A DNA stretch of 5,766 nt, from positions 1 to 5,766 of the forward strand of contig DATCYD010000063.1 in the NCBI GenBank assembly GCA_036570465.1, given 5' to 3'. The stretch's first letter is position 1, and every line of letters starts with the position of its first letter. Origin of the DNA: Anseongella sp036570465 (lineage in GTDB: Bacteria > Bacteroidota > Bacteroidia > Sphingobacteriales > Sphingobacteriaceae). Shown piece by piece: positions 1 through 5,766 of this stretch. The notes under the pieces are model-generated. The model saw only the letters and a list, made by a program, of their open reading frames with translations. It had not been told where the DNA came from and ran no database searches. The position numbers were made by a program, and so were the translations under genes.

Positions 1-2
1 GT

Positions 3-170
3 GAATACATTTCAGAATTGAAAGAAAGCGACTTCCGGAAGGGTTCTGAATTTCAGGGGCCGTATGAATGCTTTTATACCGACGGCTATACCAGGGGGCC
101 GGTGTACCTTACTTCTGTTAGCGTACCATATATTGTTTTAAAGTCATGGAAAGAAGGTATAAGCAAATGA
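3..170 (+). CDS. C-terminal end of an unidentified protein (5'-truncated by window edge)
   Basis: This frame is open from the window edge to the TGA at 168-170 and encodes 55 residues, beginning EYISELKESDF and ending VLKSWKEGISK. The other two plus-strand frames hit stops within the first 21 bases, so this is the only frame that can carry an upstream gene. The stop overlaps the ATG of the rhamnosidase in an ATGA arrangement, the usual sign of translationally coupled operon genes. The tail alternates hydrophobic and polar residues (GPVYLTSVSVPYIVL), which suggests closing beta strands, perhaps of a beta-sandwich. I do not recognise the family. Its position implies a partner of the rhamnosidase in the same pathway, but that is inference. 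The reading frame is fairly secure; the function is unknown. Confidence 0.72.
   Translation, partial: EYISELKESDFRKGSEFQGPYECFYTDGYTRGPVYLTSVSVPYIVLKSWKEGISK
152..157 (+). promoter_or_regulatory. Shine-Dalgarno-like site deciding the rhamnosidase start
   Basis: AGAAGG lies nine bases before the ATG at 167 and inside the upstream coding region. It is the only purine-rich Shine-Dalgarno-like match near any start in this window. It lies downstream of the alternative ATG at 146, so it can serve only the 167 start. Together with the ATGA stop/start overlap it indicates coupled re-initiation after the upstream gene. Confidence 0.55.
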
Positions 171-2899
171 TTAAAGCGTTTGCAGGTTTGTTTTTGATTT
201 TGTTCGGTATGTGTATGCCCGGTTATGCAGATATTGGTTTTGACCGGCTTACCTGCGAATACAAAGAGAATCCACTCGGCATTGCCACCCACCGGCCCCG
301 GTTCAGCTGGGTCATGACATCCGGGGAATCAGGACAATCCCAGTCTGGCTATGAACTTATGGTTGCTTATAGTTTGCGGGATCTGCGGAAAGGAAAGGGC
401 GAGGTATGGTCAACCGGAAAGGTGCACTCATCGCAAAGCGTACATCTTGCATATGACGGCAAGCCCCTGCAATCGTTCACCAGATATTACTGGCGTGTAC
501 GAGTATATGATCAGGACGGTAAAGCCTCTGCATGGAGCGCACCACAGTGGTTTGAGACGGCTGCATTATCATTCGGTGACTGGACGGCAGAATGGATCAG
601 TGATGGCAGTCCTCAATTTGAAAATGACGAGGACTTTTACAAGGAAGACCCAATGCCTCTTTTCCGAAAAACATTTCGTGTTGGACGGAAGATTCAATCT
701 GCAAGACTTTACGTAAGTGGAATGGGCTATTACGAAGCCTATCTGAATGGGCAGAAGGTTAGCGATCATATGCTGGACCCGGGATGGACCACTTACAGCG
801 AGCGGGTACTTTATGTTGTTCACGATATAACATCACTGTTGAATTCAGGAGTCAATACCGCCGGCTTTATGGTGGGTAACGGCTGGTACAATCCACTTCC
901 GCTCCGCTTTTGGGGCGCGCGGAACTGGAGGGATTTCCTGACCACAGGAAGACCCTGCGTGAAGGCCATGATCCGTTTGACCTATTCCGATGGAACCACC
1001 GAGGTTATCGGCACCGACCAAACCTGGCAGACGACGCCCGGCCCGGTAATCCGGAACAACATCTACCTTGGTGAAATTTATGATGCACGTAACGAGGTGG
1101 AGAACTGGGCTTCAGCCAATCCAGGCGGAAACTGGAAGAACGCAGTGATTACCCGGGGACCCGAAGGAGTGCTTCAGGCGCAAATGCAACCACCTGTACG
1201 AGTCACAAAAATTTTGCAAGCCCAACGTATCAGGGAAGTGAAACCAGGTGTTTATCTAGTGGACATGGGGCAGAACTTTGCCGGAGTAGTCCGCCTGCGT
1301 GTCCAGGGGCCTGCAGGTACCGAGATTGTGCTTCGTTATGGCGAAGATACCCTTAAAAACGGTCAGCTTAATGTAATGACCTCCGTGGCAGGGCAAATAA
1401 AGGGGGGCAATGGAGGTCCTGGCGCCCCGCAGATAGCCTGGCAGGAAGACCGGTATATTCTTAAAGGATCGGGAACCGAGATCTGGTGTCCGCGCTTTAC
1501 TTTCCATGGGTTTCGTTATGTGGAAGTTAGCGGATGGCCAGGCAAGCCTGCCCCTGGCGAGATTGTAGGGCTGCGCATGAATTCAGATCTTCAGGAAGCC
1601 AGCGCATTCACCAGTTCAAACGCCATGCTGAATCAGCTCGATGAAGTAATCCGCAGGACTTTCCTCAGCAACGTATTCAGTGTTCAATCCGATTGTCCTG
1701 CCCGTGAGAAACTGGCCTATCCCGGTGATATCTTCTGCAGCGCCGGCGCCTTCATGTATCAGTTCCGGATGCCCTCGTTTTATACCAAAACCATAAATGA
1801 CATGGTTGATGCCAGGCGTCCGCTTGGAGGTATTACTGAAACCGCGCCATATGTAGGAATCAAGGATGGCAGTCCCGGAGATGACTCTGGTCCGCTGGGT
1901 TATCAGGCAGGCTTTCCCTTTCTGGTCAAAAAGATGTACGAGTATTATGGTGACCAACGTGTTATTGAAGAAAACTATCCTCACATGCAGCGATTGCTGG
2001 AATTTCTCCGGTCACGGGCCACCAATCATTTATTTGACAAGGAGGATCTTGGCGATCATGAGTCACTCGATGAAAGAGGAATACCATTAATGGCATCTGT
2101 TTTTTATGCACTGCATGCGCAACTGCTGGCGGAATTTGCCACCATCCTTGATAAGTCGGCAGATGCCGAAGAGTACACTGCCCTTCATGAGAAAATTCGA
2201 ACAGCCATTGTGAATAAGTTCTACAGACCTGCCACCGGTGAGTTTGAAGAAGGAACCCAAACAGCACAAATTGTGGCCTTGTGGGCAGGAATGCCTCGCG
2301 GAACAGCAGAAGAGAAAAAGACTGTTCAGGCGATGATAAAAGCCTTCAGGGAACGTGACTGGCATCTCTCCACCGGAATATTTGGCACCAAAATGATGTT
2401 TGATGTGCTTCGAGAAAGAGACTTGAACGAGATGGCCTATCGTATTGCCAACCAGCGGGATTTTCCAGGCTGGGGGCATATGCTGGCCAACGGCGCTACC
2501 ACCCTTTGGGAAACCTGGCGCTATTCTGATAATACTTATTCTCAAAACCATCCCATGTTCGGTTCGGTTGCTGAGTGGTTCTATCGTTCCCTTTTAGGTA
2601 TCAATCCCGCGGCTCCTGGTTTTAAGAAAATTATCATTAAACCGCAACCCGCCGGCGATCTGGAATATGCTTCGGGGCACTTCAATTCAATATACGGAAG
2701 AATTGGCAGCGACTGGAAAATTACCGGAAAGGCCTTTGAGATAAGCGTAGAAATTCCAGTCAACACCACTGCCGAAATCTGGATTCCCGATGACTACGGC
2801 AACCAGCTTACCGGATCCGAAAAAGAAACGCGGCGAATAAATGGCTATATTGTCGTGGATGTCGGGTCTGGAAAGCATCATTTTGCCACGCATCGTTAA
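167..2899 (+). CDS. Secreted GH78-family alpha-L-rhamnosidase
   Basis: Predicted inverting glycoside hydrolase that releases terminal alpha-L-rhamnose, exported to the periplasm or surface. The product has 910 residues. Visible in order: signal peptide (1-21, cleavage after PGYA), an Ig/FN3-like domain (about 25-130), the rhamnosidase N domain (about 140-335; YLNGQKVSD, DPGWTTY), a concanavalin-like domain (about 345-475; VDMGQNFAG, FRYVEVSGW), the (alpha/alpha)6 catalytic domain (about 478-812) and a C-terminal beta domain. By analogy with characterised GH78 enzymes, the acidic residues are D509, E514 and D521 in DCPAREKLAYPGD, with E514 as probable general acid and E782 in TTLWETW as probable general base. 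I chose ATG 167 over the in-frame ATG at 146. It gives a clean signal peptide, overlaps the upstream stop as ATGA and has AGAAGG at 152-157 nine bases upstream. Some pocket motifs differ from textbook GH78, so the sugar specificity is less certain than the family. Confidence 0.93.
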   Translation: MIKAFAGLFLILFGMCMPGYADIGFDRLTCEYKENPLGIATHRPRFSWVMTSGESGQSQSGYELMVAYSLRDLRKGKGEVWSTGKVHSSQSVHLAYDGKPLQSFTRYYWRVRVYDQDGKASAWSAPQWFETAALSFGDWTAEWISDGSPQFENDEDFYKEDPMPLFRKTFRVGRKIQSARLYVSGMGYYEAYLNGQKVSDHMLDPGWTTYSERVLYVVHDITSLLNSGVNTAGFMVGNGWYNPLPLRFWGARNWRDFLTTGRPCVKAMIRLTYSDGTTEVIGTDQTWQTTPGPVIRNNIYLGEIYDARNEVENWASANPGGNWKNAVITRGPEGVLQAQMQPPVRVTKILQAQRIREVKPGVYLVDMGQNFAGVVRLRVQGPAGTEIVLRYGEDTLKNGQLNVMTSVAGQIKGGNGGPGAPQIAWQEDRYILKGSGTEIWCPRFTFHGFRYVEVSGWPGKPAPGEIVGLRMNSDLQEASAFTSSNAMLNQLDEVIRRTFLSNVFSVQSDCPAREKLAYPGDIFCSAGAFMYQFRMPSFYTKTINDMVDARRPLGGITETAPYVGIKDGSPGDDSGPLGYQAGFPFLVKKMYEYYGDQRVIEENYPHMQRLLEFLRSRATNHLFDKEDLGDHESLDERGIPLMASVFYALHAQLLAEFATILDKSADAEEYTALHEKIRTAIVNKFYRPATGEFEEGTQTAQIVALWAGMPRGTAEEKKTVQAMIKAFRERDWHLSTGIFGTKMMFDVLRERDLNEMAYRIANQRDFPGWGHMLANGATTLWETWRYSDNTYSQNHPMFGSVAEWFYRSLLGINPAAPGFKKIIIKPQPAGDLEYASGHFNSIYGRIGSDWKITGKAFEISVEIPVNTTAEIWIPDDYGNQLTGSEKETRRINGYIVVDVGSGKHHFATHR

Positions 2900-2918
2900 A
2901 CTACCATAAATTAACAAC

Positions 2919-4115
2919 ATGAATAACCTTCGAACTCCTTTTCTTGCAATACTCACCATCGCATCCATGCTGGCCGCTGCCGCAAGGCCGTTGACAGCAG
3001 CAACCCGCCCGGCGGGAGCCATTCTGTACGATCAGGTGTTGAACGGCCAGGGATCCTATCCGGACCTGATTACCGCAGAAGCGACGCATCAATACACATC
3101 AGAGGGTTTGCAGTTGACGGGCGCCGGTGAACTGGTGCGCCTGAACCGGTACTACAGCCTGGCAAGACGTTCTGTTCGGTACCATTTGAAGTTCGAAAGC
3201 GATACCAAAGCAATCTTTCAGAGTGACAAAGGAGATTTTAAAGTATGGGTAGATGTACCGGGAAAGACGATCAGCATGGGTACAGATCCCGTCCTGAGCA
3301 AGTCTGTTGACTTCCTGGACTCCAGTCATGAATACCTGCTCGAAATTGAACGCGATTACCAAACCTCCCGTGTCCGGATCACCGACCTGACTGTCAGGGC
3401 ATCCGTAGAACTGGAAGCAACCATGGACGGACCGGGCGGCTATGGTAAAGGAAAGGTACAGCCTGGCTACATGGTAGGCTTGCAGCATGATTATTATTGT
3501 TTTGGTTTGACAGAAGGCACTTCCCTGACCGTTAAGCGAATCACTGTCCTGTCTCCCAAACGAAAAGTAACCATGTTACTCTACGGCGATTCCATTACAG
3601 AACCGGAAGGTTACTTTCCGACAGCCGATTTCCCCGGATCATGGACTCAACTAATTATCAAACACCTGAAAGGCCGCGCCATTTCAAGCGGTCGCGGAGG
3701 ATGCACCATCCGTGAAGTATTGGAACGTATAAAAAACGAGCTACCCTACATCAAAACAAAATATGTGATGGTAACCATTGGCACCAATGGTGGAAATACC
3801 GAAGAAAATCTGAGTGAACTAGTCGAATACATCCAATCCCAGGGTGTCATTCCCATCCTGAACAACATCCCCAGCAACGAAAGCGGCACCCAGGTTGCCG
3901 TTAACCAGATGATCGAAAAAGTCCGGCAAAAGTATCACATCAAAGGATGTAAATTTGATCTGGCCACTTCCCTTGACAATGACGGAAATAAGGTCGATAC
4001 AACTACCATGTGGCTGGAAGACTATTCCTGGGGAACCATCTATCACCACCCCAACCTGAAAGGTTCCAGGCAAATGTTCCAACGCACCCTGGTGGACGTT
4101 CCGGAAATTTATTAA
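2919..4115 (+). CDS. Secreted two-domain SGNH/GDSL hydrolase (probable carbohydrate esterase)
   Basis: Predicted serine esterase of the SGNH superfamily, possibly deacetylating a glycan. The product has 398 residues. It starts with a signal peptide (about 1-27, ending RPLTA), followed by a beta-rich N-terminal domain (about 35-210) that I cannot assign. The hydrolase domain (about 215-398) shows block I YGDSIT with nucleophile S225, block II Gly at SGRGG (G258), block III GTNGG with oxyanion-hole N290, and block V HHPN with H377. The Asp normally three residues before that His is Ile (I374); the nearest acidic residues are E367 and D368. The gene starts 19 bp after the rhamnosidase stop on the same strand, so co-transcription is likely. 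There is no Shine-Dalgarno match before ATG 2919, only an A-rich leader, as is common in Bacteroidota. The superfamily call is firm; the substrate is not known. Confidence 0.88.
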   Translation: MNNLRTPFLAILTIASMLAAAARPLTAATRPAGAILYDQVLNGQGSYPDLITAEATHQYTSEGLQLTGAGELVRLNRYYSLARRSVRYHLKFESDTKAIFQSDKGDFKVWVDVPGKTISMGTDPVLSKSVDFLDSSHEYLLEIERDYQTSRVRITDLTVRASVELEATMDGPGGYGKGKVQPGYMVGLQHDYYCFGLTEGTSLTVKRITVLSPKRKVTMLLYGDSITEPEGYFPTADFPGSWTQLIIKHLKGRAISSGRGGCTIREVLERIKNELPYIKTKYVMVTIGTNGGNTEENLSELVEYIQSQGVIPILNNIPSNESGTQVAVNQMIEKVRQKYHIKGCKFDLATSLDNDGNKVDTTTMWLEDYSWGTIYHHPNLKGSRQMFQRTLVDVPEIY

Positions 4116-4128
4116 CCTGGCTTATACA

Positions 4129-4142
4129 ATTCCCCCGGGAAT
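4129..4142. terminator. Small inverted repeat in the convergent gap, possible bidirectional terminator
   Basis: The 31 bases between the two convergent stop codons contain ATTCCCCCGGGAAT. It can fold into a 5-bp stem (ATTCC/GGAAT) with a four-base loop, or pair further if the loop tightens. It is the only palindromic element in the gap and sits where a shared terminator would be expected. The stem is short and no U-tract follows on either strand, so it is not a convincing intrinsic terminator. The role is inferred mainly from position. Confidence 0.25.
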
Positions 4143-4146
4143 GGCA

Positions 4147-5688
4147 TTACCTCACCAACTTATCAAATTCAATTTTTTCGCCTTCCCAGTACCAGCCGTC
4201 TTCTCTTTTCTCAAGGATGCGGCTTTTGCTGCCGGGGGCCAGGGGTTCGCTGTAGTCGGGAAGCCATTTCTTCAGATCCGTGATTATCGTTTGATACGCC
4301 GGGTTGGAAGCCAGGTTGGACCATTCTCCGGGATCTCTGGTGTGATCGTATAGTTCTTCGGAGCCGTCGGCGTATTGGATGTAGCGCCATTTTTCGGTCC
4401 TGACTGCGTAATTATTTGGGTTGTGTATGGTTATGGCAGGACGCGCCCGGTCTGCGTTGACATCATTCAGCAAGGGGATGAGGCTTTCTCCTTCGAGGCC
4501 CGTCTTTTTGTCAAGATGGGCCAGGTCAACTAACGTGGGATAAATATCCAGTAATTCGACCGCTTCATGGCATTGCCGGTGGCCCTGGATACCGGGGCCG
4601 GTGATGATCAGGGGAACGTGGGTAGAGCGCTCCCACAGTGTATTCTTTCCCGTGATGTCCTTTTCGCCGAGATGATATCCATGATCGGACCAGAGGACGA
4701 CAATGGTGTTGTTTTTGAACCGGGATTCCCGGAGGGCGTCCAGTACTTTCCCAATTTGTGCGTCCACAAAACTGATGCAGGCCAGGTAGGCCCTTACTTT
4801 GTTCTCCCATTCATTATTTTTGATCAGCCAGGATAAGCGGGGTTCGGGAAGGTACCAGTGCAGGTACCAGGCAAAATCAGGGATGTCGCTGCGGTCTCCC
4901 AGGGGGGCCGGCGGCAGGATCAAATCTTCTTTGGGGTACAGGTCGAACCATTTTTGGGAAACCAGCAGGGGCACGTGAGGACGGCGAAATCCAACGGCAA
5001 GAAAGAACGGTTGGTTGGCCCGCTCTTTTTCCAGGCGCCCGATGCGGTCCACCGCCCACGAGGCTATTTTGTAGTCCCATAGCGATGTATCGCTATCCTT
5101 TGGGTATATTCCCCAGTCCACCATGGGGTGATCTACCATATCCAGTTTCTTCTTCATTATTTTGGTTTCAGGGACCGGGCCGAATCCGCCGTCGGGACCC
5201 CATTCCATGAATTCATTCGCTCTTTCTTCCGGCGTAACGCCGCCATGTAGTATCTTGCCTGTGGATATGGTGTGATAGCCATTTTGAGAAAAATATTGTG
5301 GCAGCGTAACCACATCTCCGGTTTTCTCAATCTGCCGGAACCTCGGAGCCAATCCATAAATACCGGTCGTGGACGGACGAAGGCCGGTAAGCAAACTCGA
5401 CCGCGATGGATTGCATAGGGGAGATTGCGTATGGGCGTTGGTAAACAGCACACCTTCGGCAGCCAACCGGTCCAGATTGGGCGTCTTCACCTGCGGGTGC
5501 CCTTTCAATACACCTATCCAGTCGTTGAGGTCATCTACCGCGATAAACAATACATTCGGTTTACCGGCCGGAGCCGGATCGCCAGGCCGGACAGAAGGTG
5601 CGGATCCGGTTGTCCGGGTGGATTGAGCGTAAGTGACCGGCAAGGCCGAAAGGGATAACGCCAGTAAGCACAACAGTTTCAGGTTCAT
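4147..5688 (-). CDS. Secreted type I sulfatase, iduronate-2-sulfatase-like (probable S1_7)
   Basis: Predicted formylglycine-dependent sulfatase that hydrolyses sulfate esters on a carbohydrate. The product has 513 residues: signal peptide (1-21, cleavage TYA/Q), a Ser/Pro-rich linker (about 22-43), then the alkaline-phosphatase-like fold from about 44. Visible features are VDD (D52, D53), the maturation motif LCNPSRSSLLTG with C92 as the formylglycine precursor and R96, TGKILH (K145, H148), RRPHVP (H238), WSDHG (D335, H336) and K348. Their order and spacing, together with FFLAVGF and YLACISFVDAQIG, resemble human iduronate-2-sulfatase (D45, D46, C84, K135, H138, H229, D334, H335), hence the S1_7 suggestion. 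A Cys-type motif means a maturase encoded elsewhere is required (FGE or anSME). The start overlaps the stop of an upstream minus-strand gene as ATGA, without a Shine-Dalgarno. The family is near certain; the sulfated sugar and position cannot be read from the sequence. Confidence 0.95.
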   Translation of the reverse strand: MNLKLLCLLALSLSALPVTYAQSTRTTGSAPSVRPGDPAPAGKPNVLFIAVDDLNDWIGVLKGHPQVKTPNLDRLAAEGVLFTNAHTQSPLCNPSRSSLLTGLRPSTTGIYGLAPRFRQIEKTGDVVTLPQYFSQNGYHTISTGKILHGGVTPEERANEFMEWGPDGGFGPVPETKIMKKKLDMVDHPMVDWGIYPKDSDTSLWDYKIASWAVDRIGRLEKERANQPFFLAVGFRRPHVPLLVSQKWFDLYPKEDLILPPAPLGDRSDIPDFAWYLHWYLPEPRLSWLIKNNEWENKVRAYLACISFVDAQIGKVLDALRESRFKNNTIVVLWSDHGYHLGEKDITGKNTLWERSTHVPLIITGPGIQGHRQCHEAVELLDIYPTLVDLAHLDKKTGLEGESLIPLLNDVNADRARPAITIHNPNNYAVRTEKWRYIQYADGSEELYDHTRDPGEWSNLASNPAYQTIITDLKKWLPDYSEPLAPGSKSRILEKREDGWYWEGEKIEFDKLVR

Positions 5689-5765
5689 GGTGTATTTGTT
5701 TTATGCAAATATTCTTGTAGCTCCCCATGCCTGTATTTCTCAATTAAGTTTACAAAAGGAGTATC
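5685..5765 (-). CDS. C-terminal end of an unidentified protein upstream of the sulfatase (5'-truncated by window edge)
   Basis: Read on the minus strand from the window edge, one frame stays open for 26 codons to a TGA at 5687-5685. It starts DTPFVNLIEKYR, continues HGELQEYL and ends HKTNTP. The other two frames stop within 30 bases. The TGA overlaps the sulfatase ATG as ATGA, the same junction type as between the first gene and the rhamnosidase at the other end. The residues are consistent with a C-terminal amphipathic helix. An open run of 26 codons could occur by chance; the overlap is what makes it credible. No family can be assigned. If real, the sulfatase is not the first gene of its operon. 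Confidence 0.6.
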   Translation of the reverse strand, partial: DTPFVNLIEKYRHGELQEYLHKTNTP

Positions 5766-5766
5766 G

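Noticed and set aside
146..166. In-frame ATG at 146 as the rhamnosidase start (seven extra residues)
   Set aside because: It adds the charged segment MERRYKQ before an already complete signal peptide, lies further inside the upstream gene, and has no Shine-Dalgarno. The ATG at 167 has the ATGA overlap and AGAAGG at nine bases.
191..220. Possible lipoprotein signal at FGMC in the rhamnosidase leader
   Set aside because: The residues before Cys16 (Phe, Gly, Met) do not fit a lipobox, and a better signal peptidase I site (PGYA/D) follows five residues later.
2087..2551. 154-residue open frame on the minus strand within the rhamnosidase gene
   Set aside because: It lies wholly antisense to a well-supported catalytic domain, and its translation is Cys/His-rich and low in recognisable motifs, as expected of a shadow frame. 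The same holds for the shorter antisense frames at 1616-1984, 3099-3488 and 3819-4082.
2900..2918. Independent promoter or terminator between the rhamnosidase and the SGNH hydrolase
   Set aside because: The gap is only 19 bases, with no inverted repeat and no TAnnTTTG-type element. Co-transcription is the simpler reading.
5157..5453. 98-residue minus-strand frame overlapping the sulfatase in another frame
   Set aside because: It covers the conserved sulfatase core, including the CNPSR region, out of frame, and has no motif of its own. It is a by-product of the sulfatase coding sequence.
5706..5713. Minus-strand AATATTTG, close to the Bacteroidota -7 promoter element TAnnTTTG, upstream of the sulfatase
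   Set aside because: It mismatches the first base, has no TTTG or TTG at the expected spacing upstream, and lies inside the open frame that ends as ATGA on the sulfatase start.

Overview
The window looks like part of a polysaccharide-degradation locus from a Bacteroidota-type bacterium. The case for that phylum is indirect. It rests on a GH78 rhamnosidase, an SGNH esterase and a type I sulfatase, all predicted to be secreted, packed together in an arrangement common in that phylum. Two of the three complete genes also lack a Shine-Dalgarno sequence. No rRNA, tRNA or phylogenetic marker is present, so a Planctomycetes or Verrucomicrobia origin is not formally excluded.

Layout: (1) 3-170, plus strand, the last 55 codons of an unidentified gene. 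(2) 167-2899, plus, a secreted GH78-type alpha-L-rhamnosidase that overlaps the previous gene by 4 bp (ATGA). (3) 2919-4115, plus, a secreted two-domain SGNH/GDSL hydrolase 19 bp downstream. (4) 4116-4146, a 31-bp convergent gap containing a small inverted repeat. (5) 4147-5688, minus, a secreted iduronate-2-sulfatase-like type I sulfatase. (6) 5685-5765, minus, the last 26 codons of another unidentified gene that overlaps the sulfatase start by 4 bp (ATGA). The window is almost wholly coding. There are two tail-to-tail transcription units, each continuing beyond the window edge.

Working model (inference): the rhamnosidase removes terminal alpha-L-rhamnose, the SGNH enzyme removes an ester substituent such as acetyl, and the sulfatase removes sulfate esters. 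Together they would suit a decorated, rhamnose-containing, sulfated glycan of the ulvan type or a sulfated exopolysaccharide. No SusC/SusD pair, regulator or polysaccharide lyase is visible, so the substrate is not established.

The points most worth a second look are the SGNH enzyme, which lacks the usual Asp of the DxxH catalytic block and carries an unassigned N-terminal domain, the divergent active-site signatures of the GH78 enzyme, and the two truncated, translationally coupled partner genes at the window edges. I found no CRISPR array, mobile element, RNA gene or clearly new system.
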